From positions 35,583,527 through 35,647,526 of the forward strand of contig CM073520.1 of the NCBI GenBank assembly GCA_037074615.1: a stretch of 64,000 nucleotides of DNA. Reading direction: 5' to 3'. The position numbers and the translations under genes were made by a program. The stretch's first letter is position 1. Every line of letters begins with the position of its first letter. A model generated the notes under the pieces. That model saw only the letters and a program-made list of their open reading frames with translations. It made no database searches and was not told where the DNA came from. The stretch is from Leucaena leucocephala. Its lineage: Eukaryota; Streptophyta; Magnoliopsida; Fabales; Fabaceae. Below, piece by piece: positions 1 to 11,712 of the stretch.

Positions 1-707
1 TCACCATTTTTCCGTTGTTCAGAAAGCTAGCGAGATGCTCATACATAATAGGTACATGGTTGTAGAATTTTGTATTTCTTTTCGGAGTTATGCTAATAAA
101 GCCTCCTGATTTCTTCCGTTACCTGATATTATTGTTGTAATTGAGGAGGAACAGTTTGAAATTCATATATTTTTATGGCTTGCTCTTTATTTTTTTAATA
201 AAAGCATACATAATTTTATTCGGGGCAAAAATTTCGGTCTTGCTGCGCGTCTGTATTTGATGTATGGGCCGAATTGTAAGGCCGCACTTATTTAAGATTG
301 CAAAACAATTAAACAAGACAGCTAAAGGGCCTAAACCCCGGGGGGAAGGCAATTAATTCCAATTATTAGCTGATTAATGAATGAATTAATTAATAATTAG
401 GTAGGAAACTGCTTGTTTGGCCAATCCAGCTCACCTCATTGTTAAAGCAGCGCCAAAGTTTGCAGTTCATTTCACGCAACTAAATCACCCTCGACCCCTT
501 CCCCTCATTTTCTCAAACATTCTGAATGCACAATTCTTGATAGAAACTGGAATCAAACATTACTAACATCCAAATCATCTTTACATCAACAAAAGACATT
601 GAACAAAGGCAACTCTTTTTGCTGTAATTGCATTACATCTTCAACTCCTATCAATTCTTCATATTTCCAGATTTAAGGTGTGAAAATATCAACAAAGATT
701 TTTTTTT
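1..707. other. Intergenic; possible 3' end of an off-window gene
   Basis: No coding region is seen. An AATAAA at about 95-100 followed by T-rich sequence could be the polyadenylation region of a plus-strand gene lying to the left of the window; this is a guess. The part from roughly 500 to 707 is probably the 3' UTR of the minus-strand RING gene that ends at 708. Confidence 0.4.
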
Positions 708-1469
708 TCAGAATTCCATGTCTTGTGCCTCGTGATCCATCATCATCCACGAGTCCTCATCCCCTGCAGAATTCCCTTCTCGTGAATCACTATTGGATCC
801 CCCGGTTACATGATCCGACTCTGAATCCACTTCCATCGGATCATCGTCTTCTTCGTCATCATCTTCATCTTCTTCCAGCGACCTCACCCATACACTCACG
901 GATACCAACCCCTCACCGCTCTCACTCCTCTCGCCACCATCTTGCTCGCCCTCGCTGCCCATGATGGTGATACTGGTGTTTTCCTCCTCCGCCGGCATGG
1001 CATATCGGCAGATTGGGCAGGACCCGTGAAGCCCTAACCACTTCTCAATACACTCACAGTGGAATTTATGCTTGCAAGGCATTTCCCTAGCTTCGCCGCC
1101 CACTTCGTAAGCTTCCAAGCAGATCGGACAATCCGCGCCTTCTTCCGTCACCACCACTCTGGGCATAGCCTGAATCGAATCTTTGGAAGCCGGCGGCACT
1201 CCGGGCTTCCCTGATAGGCCTTGAAGCACGGATTGAAGATCTCCGGAGCCTTCGATCACGATCATGGCTCCAGCTGAAGGGTCAACTATGATGATCCGGA
1301 CTCGACCACGGTGGCTAACAGAATCGAATTCCGGGGTCTGGCGAGGCCGCGCTAAACTGAGAAGCAGAGGGAGAATCATAGACAATCTTCGAATTTGGGG
1401 ATCGTCCACTTGCAATGGTGTCGAAGATGACGACGAATTGGGGAAGGTGGCATCAGAGTCAGACGACAT
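708..1469 (-). CDS. RING-H2 E3 ubiquitin ligase, MPSR1-like
   Basis: Single-exon gene of 253 residues. A RING-H2 finger is visible at about residues 114-154: C114, C117, C132, H134, H137, C140, C151 and C154, in the order Cys-x2-Cys, Cys-x-His-x2-His-x2-Cys, Cys-x2-Cys. The conserved segments EMPCKHKFH and CIEKWLGLHGSCPICRY, and the upstream block RVRIIIVDPSAGAMIVIEG, are typical of the plant MPSR1-like group, cytosolic ligases that mark misfolded proteins. The C-terminal third is very acidic (runs of Asp and Glu at about residues 197-220), longer than I expect for MPSR1 itself. The ATG at 1469 opens a serine-rich N-terminus with no signal peptide. The RING assignment is secure; the exact orthologue is not. 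Confidence 0.92.
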   Translation of the reverse strand: MSSDSDATFPNSSSSSTPLQVDDPQIRRLSMILPLLLSLARPRQTPEFDSVSHRGRVRIIIVDPSAGAMIVIEGSGDLQSVLQGLSGKPGVPPASKDSIQAMPRVVVTEEGADCPICLEAYEVGGEAREMPCKHKFHCECIEKWLGLHGSCPICRYAMPAEEENTSITIMGSEGEQDGGERSESGEGLVSVSVWVRSLEEDEDDDEEDDDPMEVDSESDHVTGGSNSDSREGNSAGDEDSWMMMDHEAQDMEF

Positions 1470-4049
1470 ATCTCGTTGGCAAAGATGGAGAGAGGGGAAA
1501 GGAGCTGTGCTTGTATACAGAGTGTTGAATTGAAATTGAAAATTGTATGGAAGAAGGAATGAAAGGAAACTGCAAGTTATTGGAAAAGATTAGGGTCGGC
1601 CATTTCGTCGCCTCGGAGTGATCAAGAACGTTTCGGAGAAACTTGTGTTTTCTATCAAGAAACGTTTTATTGGTGGATTTGAAGATACGGATTGCGACTT
1701 TTTTTTTTATATTTATTTAAAAGGAATATGACTCAACATTATTTCTCATACCATAACATTTTATAAATTTTATTACTGAGAATAATTATTTATTTAACAT
1801 TATTATAGTTTAATTTGTATTAGGTTTAAATCGTCAAATGTAATTTTTCTATATTTTTTAAATTATATCGATAACCTGTTGATAGATAATACTTTTTTTA
1901 ATTTTAAATATAAGTGTTAAATAGAAAATCTATCTTAATTTTATATATAAATTTTAATATATTTTATCTTCTAAAATTATAATTTATATTTTAAAATATT
2001 TATATATAATTATACATATTAAATAGTTTATATTATGAATAATTTAAATAGATATAATTAAATGTGAGTATTTTAATATATCAACATATAATTATTATAA
2101 TTAATTAATTTAATAAATTTTTTAATTAATCTAAATTAGTTAAATGATGTAGGCTAAGAGGGATTTAACAATGGTTAATAACCCAAAGCTCAAATTGTTT
2201 TAGTGAAGAAAGTTGTAATTATAAATTTTAGGTAGGAAGGATATCCATCAAGTACCTAAGTGCTTGTTTGGATGTATGGTTATAAAATTTAGTTTGGACA
2301 AAATTTCAGTTTAGAAAAATTTGAAGTAAACAGTAATTTTTGTTCAGAATTAATTTCGGCTAAAATCTCAGTTTGAAAAAATTTGAAACAAATAGCTATT
2401 TTTGTCCAGAATTGATTTTGGCCAAAACCTCGATTTGAAACCATGGTTTTGAATAAGCTACTGAAAATAAATTTTGGAACAGTAAAAGAGCTTATGGACT
2501 ATCCAATTACTATTTTACCCTTACTTTTTTTTATACCCTCTCTCCTCTCTATTCTCTCTTCTTCACTCTATCTCATCTTTCCTCTATCTTCTCTACACTC
2601 TCTCATTTCTCCTATTTATTCTCTACCCTCTTTCATTTCTCATATTTATTCTCTACCCTCTCTCCTCTCTCATACTTTAATAAAATCATACCATTTTTAT
2701 TAATTTATTAATATCAAAAGTGATTCTACTACTAATAATCTAAATATCTCTATTTTCAAAATCTATTATTTCCAGAATCTATTCTTCCTAAAATATATTC
2801 TCTAGAATCTATTCTTCTCAAAATCGATTTTAAAAATCGATTCTTTAAAAGCTAATACAAACACACCCTAAGTGTTTTATAAGCATATAGCTTCTACAAG
2901 TTTTTTTTAATGTATGTTGAAAGTCAGAAGTTTTTACTTTAATATCTTTAGCCAATGAATTGTTTTTTTTTATTTGAATCAATCAATCAATATTATAAAA
3001 TAAATTTTTCTATAAATGAACCAGACAATGTGTAAGTTATAGATAATGAGAGGCAATCTAGAGGCTTTGAGTAATATATAACGTACTGTGTTTACAAATG
3101 GCAAAATGAATGTGAAATTATAATAATTATGAGTTGGAATAACATATGGAATGGGGAATGAGAATAATAGTTGGAAGGATTGAAATTGAGACATAAGGAT
3201 TCAATTTTAAAATGCCAAAACAAGAGATGTGGAATAAATTTGTACCATAGTTTTTTTTCTATCTAATTTATTAGAATTTTATCTTAATTATATCTAGATT
3301 CGATCAACGTCGTACATCTGACTATAGTGGATGAGTTTTTTAATAAAGATTTTTTATATACGTCAAAATTTAAATTTAAAATTTTATTTAAATAATATTA
3401 AACTATTTATTATTTAGATTAATTCTATTAATTGTATCGTGGAAATTGAAAAGAAGACGCTGCAGCAAGGCACTCCCTTGTTACAACTGAGGAAAACAAA
3501 CAACTGAACCTGCTTTTGGTTTTTCACTCTTTTATTCATAGCAAAATAAAAAATAATCATAAAAGAAAGAGTCCTATATAAATAAGTGAGTCAATATGGT
3601 TATAAATTTTTCTACGTTGAGATTTCACAATAATTTATCCATTATTCATTTGTTTTACAGTTTCTATTTAACGTCATAATGTCCTGCTAGACTTGTGAGA
3701 GTTTTCTTATTTGTTGTCAAAAACCCAAAAAACAAGCGTCTTGTTCAATTTTAAAAAACAAAAGCCCCTCTCATTTTCTTTTATTACCCTCCCACACAAT
3801 ATTTTAAACTGAATAAATAATATTAATATCTTTACTTTTCGCCCCATCGCGCAACCTAAAACCCCGACTCGGAGGAGACGGTGAGATGAACTGAAACTTA
3901 ACGCTGAGAGAGAGAGAGAGAGAGCAGATCAGATACAGTCTGGCTCCCTCCGAAGTAGCGGGCTTGAATTTCAGCACTGGGTTTGCTTCTTTCTATATCT
4001 TCTTCACCCCTTGCTGCTAGCTCCGGCTGCTTCGTAGGCGAGTTGATCC
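1470..4049. other. Intergenic between divergent RING and AAR3-like genes
   Basis: Promoter region of both divergent genes, very AT-rich from 1690 to 3430. It holds one MITE (2260-2868, listed separately) and a GA microsatellite of 19 bases at 3906-3924 in the probable 5' leader of the AAR3-like gene. I see no other coding sequence; the open frame at 2443-2703 is the low-complexity core of the MITE. Confidence 0.7.
2260..2868 (+). mobile_element. MITE, PIF/Harbinger-like, pyrimidine-rich core (copy A)
   Basis: A 609-bp element bounded by TAA at 2257-2259 and TAA at 2869-2871. The ends are imperfect terminal inverted repeats: GTGCTTGTTTGGAT at the left and the reverse complement of GGGTGTGTTTGTATT at the right. 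The middle is a long CT-rich tract. Related copies lie at 45294-45805 (same orientation) and 19172-19684 (inverted). No transposase is encoded. A 3-bp TWA target points to PIF/Harbinger. Confidence 0.75.
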
Positions 4050-7000
4050 ATGGATCCATTGGGTTCCTCTCTGATCGACATCTTTGAGATATATCGTCGA
4101 TACCGCGGTAAGTTCCTTTACAAAATACTTCTCTACGATTTCATCATTTTTCAGCGGTTTCTTCTTCCCTGAAAGTTGTGGAATTGAATCCTTTGTCGTA
4201 CTATCTACTCTATTCTTCCTTTGAGACTCTAAGATCGTGTTGCTTTGTTGCCATAATTTGATTCTGAACTCCATGTTTGGTTTCTTAGCTATTATGAATG
4301 GCGGGTCTTTTCCTTTTCTTTTTCTTATTCGCTTACCGTTCACTGGCAACACCACGTTTAGTGCAATTCGCGGGCATCCTTTATGTCCGGGTCTAAAAAC
4401 AGAGTATCATGCTGCCGGGCATGCAATTGGAGATGTTTCCTTTCTAAATGAATTCCATCTCCGTAAAAGAAAGGCTGAGGGCCTTTTTTTTTTTTTTAAG
4501 TGCAATTTGAAAGTAAAGTATCATCTTTTATATTGCCGAATGGAATTGGGTCCGAGACCTAGAGAAAGGAAGCCCCTGGTGCTTTGTCGTCATGTATGTG
4601 ACATTTGAGTTTCTTCTGCAGACATTAAAACAGGAAATACGCATCTTCATGCGGAAGAGGGCTACAGGCAAGACAGTGACCTTCAGAAGACTAGACACTC
4701 GAGGGAGGCATTGGCACAGCTCTTAAAATTAGCAGATTCCAGATTTCGTATAGGGTATGGATGTGTCTTTTTGCTCAGATTTTTGGAAGATTAAAACTTT
4801 CGTCAGGAATTTATATTAAAATCATGCACGAGAGTTTTCCTGTCAGTTTTTGGGTCTATGCTGTTCCACAGTGTAATCCTTATTGAACTTAATGCTTCTA
4901 TATGAACGGGTTTGTTTATCCAGTCAAGCTTATTGTCATGTTCCTGTGCATATCTTACAGCTGTATGAATTTTTTGACCATGATAAATATAAGAATATAT
5001 TATATGAACTTAGCAAAAATTGCATTATATGGGAGCTTTTCCTTTCTAGTTCTAACTATCTTGAAACACTATACTGGCCAGGGTAACAATTTTTGATGAA
5101 CTCTTAATGCTCATGCCAAGGCTTGACTTGACGGTAAGGTTTGCTATGACATTATTCAGCTCTGCATTTTCATATATTTTCCTCATTAAGATAATGTTTT
5201 ATTTTCTTTATACAAGTATTATCACTACACTGGTTTGTCCTAGACGTCATTTTGTAGTTTAAAATGAGTCTTATAAGGGTAAAAGAAAGGGGGCAAGCAT
5301 CCCAGTGTCTAGAAGAGGAGGAAACTGGACAACAAAACTCTATACAAAATAATTTTAGTCTTTCTGAATTTCAATATTAGATCCACTTGTAACAATATCC
5401 TCTGTAAAGACACTAAAGCATAGCCAAATGAACAGTTCTATCCCACAGAGGCTTTAAGGTTTAAAACCTCCCCATGATGGTTCTGGATTCCTTCTTCTCT
5501 GAATACTATGATTACAGAAAGCATGGTACACCTTCACATGATTTTGCCTTCTCTCTTACTACTAATGGCTAAACACACAATTTGCAGTCATTAACAAAGC
5601 TTCAAGCATGGAAAGGTATACCCACATCTCTCTAGAAAACAAAATTGGCCAACATCATAAAAGATAGGTGACAAAGCAGTTGGAAGACAATGAGGGTTTT
5701 TAGATGACGTAAGCATCTGGGAATAATACTTTATGCGAGTCCAGTTTAGCTGCAATGTTTACTAGAGTTGATATGTCTAGCACTCTAGACCAAATTAAAG
5801 CTTTAGTGTTTGAACTAAGGTCCTTTAAACTTCAAATTAACATATTAAGGTCATAACAATGAGGACCAGGGTAATGTATAGACTATTTCCCTTTTCTGCC
5901 TGAAGTATGGACTATTGAACTACTTGTCTAATCTCTATGGAAAATGTCCTATTTTGTGAAGTAGGAAGATACCCTGAACTAATAGAGAACTATAACAAGA
6001 TTAGTATAGTGGCCTCTCTTCCACTGCCACTGAAACTTTTAGAAATTGGAAATGGTGAGATTTTAAGAGTTTGTGATTTCTTTCTTGCATAAATAAGGAA
6101 AAAGAGCATGATACAAAGAATCTCTCTTTCATCTTCTCGTGGTTTTGTTTGATAACTTCACTCCTCTAATTCAAGTATGGGCTCTGTAGGTGGATTTTTC
6201 AGAATTCTCTTGCTTCTATGATTTTGTTTACTTCATGAGTCGAGAAAATGGTCAAAAGAATATTAGTAAGTATTCAAGTTTATTTAATTCTACTCAACTT
6301 TTTTGTTAGTTTCACAAATTCGTGAATCAGTAAATATTGTCTGCTGGTCATTGCATTTGTTTCTTTTCTTTTTAACTTCATAATTTACAGCTGTAAGCAG
6401 TGCAATAATTGCTTGGAAATTGGTTCTAGCTGGGCGGTTTCCACTACTTAGCCAATGGTGTGACTTTGTTGAGGTACATTAATGCTTATATGCTAAATTT
6501 GATGTGTTCCATGTGTACCTGCTTAGATATGATGTATTAGACTTGTGTTCTTCTACCATAGCTAAAATGTTTTTCCTCGTTATTTTTGGTTATGTAGAAG
6601 TAATATCAGTAAGAAAAACTTTTGGTTGTTTATCTTTTCATGTGAGGCATATAAATTGCACCTGACAGTTTTCTCTTAGAAATGTAGTTAGACTGCATGT
6701 TACTATCCCAAATCTATATCACTTTGGTTATATGTCTTTTGATGAAATTAATAGACTTTTATAATTGGTTGCCCAACTATTCTTGCCGGTGTCTTTAACA
6801 TCATAACAAAATCGTTATCTTTGAGACTTTGAGGTTAAAAGGGTACTATTTCCAAACACCTGAGTGCTTTTGAGGCAGGAAAGAAAATTGTAGGCATGGC
6901 TCTAGCGGCCAATGAAGATTGGGTGGTATTAAACACCAGGAGCAAATGATTGGTGTTCAGTTTGTATTTGGGAAGGTCTCTGATAGGTTTAGTTTGGGTT

Positions 7001-10000
7001 GTCAGATAGGTCCAAATTAGATCAATGGTTTCCATTCTTTTGCAGTATCTCCAGCTGCTATTACAGGTGAGCTGGTCATTGATGGTGATTTGGTTGAAAG
7101 GGGTGGATTTTTCACATTTCCAGTTTACTTTATGACGATATTCTTAAACAATGAGAAAACATGAATAACTTGTTCTATGCTTTGTCTTTCCTTCGGTTTC
7201 AGTTCTCCGAGTTGTTGTCTGGTATTTATATTAATTTTGCCAAGAGGTTTCAGATGTAACCATTGCTCAATATATAGTACCTTAGGCAATTTAGCCAGGT
7301 TGGGAGGATATGGCCTTAGAATTCATTTAGCTCTTAATTTTGTAAAATATTGAGTTTTTATATAAAGTTAATCTGTTCCAATATCTTCTCCATTTTCTAG
7401 AAAGTTACCTAAAGGCTTTTCTTTAAAGCAATATGCTACAAATTTTGTGCTACACTACCTATATCATGTGCTTAGGCTGCCTTGTGTTCTTGTCTCCTCC
7501 CATGAAATTATGTGGAGAAACTAGCTTGGTAATTGCGTCCTTTGACAAAATTGGTTTTGCCAATTTGTCAGCTCATACAATGCTATCATGATCTTCTTGG
7601 ATTAGTAATTATTAATGCATTATGTGAGGTTATCCCAAGTTACCTTGTCTGCAAAATTTTGCTTCCCAGGAATCAATAAAGGTTTTTTTTTTGAGTATGT
7701 AATGGGAATGGAATACCAATTGTTATGTTTGTTCTGGTTTGTCATGTTCCTTTCCAGTGATTCTGGAGTAGTTCATATTTAAGGCTTTTGCATGCCCGAA
7801 CTTAATGTTTGTAGAATATTATGTCTTTCTTGTCTTACTTGGTGAACATTCTCTTATGAACCCCGACATTGTCATGAAGAATATGGCTGTGCTATTTAGC
7901 TTTTCTTTTGAAGAAACTGATCTATTTAATTCTATTAGAAAAATCAACGGCACAACATCTCTGAGGATACCTGGCAACAAGTGTTAGCCTTCAGCTTTTG
8001 TACACATGAAAATCTGGAAGGGTATGATCCTGAAGGTATTGTTATCATGTGCTTTATTACATTTAACTTCACATTCAGATTTACGTACACTTACGCGGTT
8101 CTTTCTATGCAATGTATTTTCTTTTTGTGACAATACTTGCATGGTTTATTAGTTCCTTTGTGCGTTTAACGTTGAATAATGTGTATGCTAATCTGTCTTA
8201 TCTGCTTCATGTCATCAAATAAATACAGACATTGGCTAAATTGTGCAAGTCTCGTCTTGTTGAAGAAAAAATAGGCGCTTAACGTGAATAATCAGACACT
8301 AAGGGCATGTTTGGTAGGTGAGAAGTGGAATTCCACTTCCTTATTTGGTATAATGGAAGTTACTTCCACTTTCAACATTTTGAGCCATTTCAGTTCCATC
8401 AGAAAAGTTGAGAATTGAGAGGATGGAAGTGGAAGTGGATCATTTTACCCCAATTATAAAATTCCTAGATAACTTTAACTCTTCTCAAGTCATAAAAAAA
8501 TATTTTAGATTATTTTACCTCAAGTTATATAAAAAATATACATGAATTCCATACTCATTTTCATCTTACCAAACAAACTTTTACAACCCATTTTCAGCCT
8601 AATTCCACTTCTACTTCTACTTCCATACATAATTTTTATATCCTACCAAACGTACCGTAAATGCTTGTTTGATTTCCTGTTTTTAGAACAGTTTTTTGTT
8701 TTGAAAAAAAAAACTTTGAAAATGTGTTTTTGGTTATGTATTATGAAAAAAAAGAAAAGTTAAAAGTTGTTCTGAAAAACCAAAACACCTTTTTTATGTT
8801 TTGTTACTTTTGTTCTACAAAATTAAAGTGGCTGAAAACATCATGTGTTTATCTAGGTGAATTATGTAAATAAAGCAAACCATTTTTTCATCTTCACTCC
8901 ATCACTTTAGATATGTTTTTCAAAATAATGATTCAAACAATTTTTTTGATTTTTTTGTTTCCAAAACTTGTTCTGAAAAATTACTCTGCAGAATTGTTTT
9001 AAGAACATAAAATAGAGAATATAATAAAACAAGTCCTAAGTTTTCCTAGTATCTACTTTTTCCTTCCCCTGCTTCAAGTTTGTCTTCTGTTCTGGATATG
9101 TTATTTTGATCACTAGTAAATGATCATTTCTTTTCTTTTCTTTACAGGTGCATGGCCTGTTCTAATAGATGACTTTGTTGACCATATGTACAGGTCTGAT
9201 TTTTCTTTTGGTTCAAAGACACCACCAACTGCTTGCGATTTGTTATTATTAACTTTGTAAAGAGAATAATTTGTGATAAATTCTATTATTTAGTTAGGAA
9301 AATGGCATCATTCTAAATTAATCTTTTGTCCTGCCACCCTCCATACCATTGTCTAAATTAGTACATGGGGTAGGGATGTGGTCACAGTCCATAATTGAAG
9401 AACATTAAAGTCTGCAAAATAAAAGTTTATGACTGTTCTTCCGGGTTCATTTTGGACTGCCTGACCTCATAATGCTATCTTTTGGCATCTTTGATTACAT
9501 TTGCAAGATTCTTTATTTTATCACAATACAGTTTCTTCTTTCTCTTGGATTGATTAAATACTTTTTATTTTATTTTTTGGGTGGAAACTGCTTCACTATC
9601 AAATGAGAAATGAAAATTCTTTCTAAACATAGCCTTAATCTTTTACTGTTTGATTCAATTTATATTTACACGTGAGGCATCAAACAATTAGCGGCTGCAG
9701 TTATCACCCGATATGATTAATTCACTCGTCCACCATCCTTTCAAGACATCTTCGCATTGTTCCATCAGTTTTTTTTTTTAAATAACCATTATATTTATAA
9801 ATATATCATCATGCAGGTCCTCAGGATCATCCCATGATAATTCCAACTTTCAGTGCAACTGTGGTGATCCCGAATCACAATTATGCATTTTTGAAGACTT
9901 GGTTCCTGGTGGGTTGAATGAACTTATGGTTATTTCTGATCATATGAATTTGTGTCTGGGTGGAACATAAACCTGTATCTGAATATGGTTTTCTCACAGG

Positions 10001-10268
10001 GATGAAAAATTTATCTGGTTTAAAGAGGAAGGTACCACATGACATAGGGAAAGACGACGATATGGAGGCCGTATATACTCCCATCTCTGACGATGCTAAC
10101 TTGAGTCCCTCAAAAAGAAGTAGAGGGATTACTCAAGATGCTATAGAGGATTGTAATGGAATTGCCAGAAATAATGGCCCCTTGTGTTCATCTAAATCCC
10201 CATGTGCAGCTGAGTGCTGTCTGTCAAAGGGCTTTGCTGGACTTCTCTCAACACGTTCCTTTGTGTAG
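4050..10268 (+). CDS. AAR3: DCN1-like cullin neddylation protein, AAR3-like
   Basis: Nine exons with consistent phase: 4050-4107, 4622-4754, 5082-5133, 6190-6265, 6391-6473, 7939-8035, 9148-9193, 9817-9908, 10000-10268, giving 301 residues. The protein opens MDPLGSSLIDIFEIYRRYR and contains a potentiating-neddylation (DUF298) domain; the exon 6/7 join reads YDPEGAWPVLIDDFVDHM, the conserved block that in DCN1 forms the cullin-binding acidic patch. DCN1-like proteins help attach NEDD8 to cullins. The Lys/Arg-rich C-terminal tail (SPSKRSR) fits the nuclear AAR3 of Arabidopsis, whose loss gives resistance to anti-auxin. Intron 5 (1.46 kb) and intron 6 (1.1 kb) are long; intron 6 carries two MITEs. 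A possible AATAAA lies near 10459. Family certain, AAR3 orthology likely. Confidence 0.9.
8303..8657 (+). mobile_element. MITE in AAR3-like intron 6 (left of a joined pair)
   Basis: A 355-bp element with 16-base terminal inverted repeats: GGGCATGTTTGGTAGG at the left; the right end reads CCTACCAAACGTACCG, whose reverse complement differs at three positions. It is flanked by TAA at 8300-8302 and TAA at 8658-8660. There is no coding capacity. The short inverted ends and 3-bp TAA duplication suggest a Tourist-type (PIF/Harbinger) MITE, of a different family from the CT-rich copies. Confidence 0.75.
8661..9036 (+). mobile_element. Second MITE directly abutting the first
   Basis: A 376-bp segment starts right after the TAA that ends the preceding element and finishes at 9036, followed by TAA at 9037-9039. 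The ends are short inverted repeats (ATGCTTGTTTGA at the left; AAACAAGTCC at the right). The interior has inverted GTTCTGAAAA-type stretches. There is no coding capacity. The right boundary is less certain than the left because the inverted repeat is only about 10 bases. Confidence 0.55.
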
Positions 10269-11712
10269 TTTGGTCAGGAATGGAGGGCGTCCTTTATATG
10301 AAGCACCCAATTGTGGTTGAGGTATATCAAACATTCATACGCGAAATGATATAAGCCGATTTTTTCCCCTTTTGAAAATCAGTTATGTTTGGATTACAGT
10401 AATGTAGTATGTAGCTTGTGAGTGTTTGATTGACCCTTTATTCTCATTGATAAAATCAATAAAAAGCTTTTACTTTGTTCTTTTTAAGTCTTTATTCAAG
10501 TAACTTCTTTAATATGTTCGTTACCCTCAGAAGTTATTTTAAATCCTCTCTAGTCAAGACTGTATCCTCCATTCAATCTGTACGATTAAAATTCATATGC
10601 CCTTATGCACAAAAGCTTAATGTTTATTTGGAAAAATTGGTAAAAAGTCCCTATTATATTAATAAGAAAGATCTAATGTTTTTATGCATAAAAAATATTG
10701 ATATTTTGAAATATTTTATACATAGGAAGTATCGGCGCGTAAATTCATGTTCTTTTAATCAAAAGACTTCTCTTATTTACGCTATTCATATTTTTTTATT
10801 TTATGGGAGAGAATATATCATGTAACTGCAATTTTGCAGCGTAGACGTCACTCATTGAATTTTGTTGAACTACAATCTGATCTGTTTGACAGTATTTCCA
10901 GCCTCACCCTTGACAATATGGATTTGCGAGTAACTGACAAATGTGTACATGTCCACTTGGGTGCGTGAAATGCAATATGAAGTGCATGAAAGAGATACAT
11001 ACGATTTAATTGTATTTTCAAGGACGATGGAGCCGCACGCCGCACGCGATGCCAACTGCCAAGGATTAGATAACTTGGGATTACCTCAAAAAACTGAGGG
11101 ATCCGTGAGGGCAACTTTTAGGTTGAAGGATTGTTCATATTTTTTATGATCACAACATTATCCTTGAAGCATAGAACAGTTGATGATACGGGGTCGTATC
11201 AGAACCTTTTGAGAAGTTGAACTAATGTATAATGCAGTGGCGTGTTTGATTGTTTTGATTGTCAAGTGATGGGACTGGGAAATCCTCTTTTGAATTCAGC
11301 TAATCCCCCAAGGCTGCTCTGATACCCTACTATCATGTAGGCTTAACCACATCACTAAATACTTATTTCACGGAACTGGAAGAATATTATTAAACTTCCA
11401 CAATATGACCCCAAAAGTAGAATATGAATAAGTAAAGAGATAAAATAATGAAAAACGAACTTGATGAAACCATTAAGGGTCATGCGACAGAAACGTGATA
11501 TAAATGGAGAACCGTGTTTCATTATCCGACTTACAGCAGAAAATTTTGGCGTTCAGGAATAGCATCCTGAAAGCTAAAACTGCAACTGATGGGAGAAATT
11601 CTTCAGAAATATTTACCTTGGACTTTGACAGAATCGCAACCCTAAAACCACTCAAGCAGTATTGAACTCCTCATTGATTACTTGTCAACGACTCAGCACA
11701 GATGCTGAAGGT
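10269..11712. other. Convergent intergenic region, AAR3-like to SS2
   Basis: Contains the 3' UTRs of the two convergent genes. The AAR3 frame stays open ten codons past its stop (to TGA at 10299-10301). An exon-like segment begins after a good acceptor at 10839 and is open to about 10963. The minus strand at 11316-11326 reads GGTATCAGAGC, identical to the initiator-Met tRNA primer site of many LTR retrotransposons, but no LTR pair is visible. Confidence 0.6.

Noticed and set aside
680..964. Plus-strand open frame opposite the RING gene
   Set aside because: It is the complement of the acidic, codon-biased 3' part of a clearly recognisable RING protein.
2443..2703. Open frame of 86 codons
   Set aside because: Lies inside MITE copy A and encodes only Leu/Ser/Pro low complexity from the CT-rich core.
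10475..10825. Plus-strand open frame after AAR3
   Set aside because: AT-rich, no family features, sits in a likely 3' flank.
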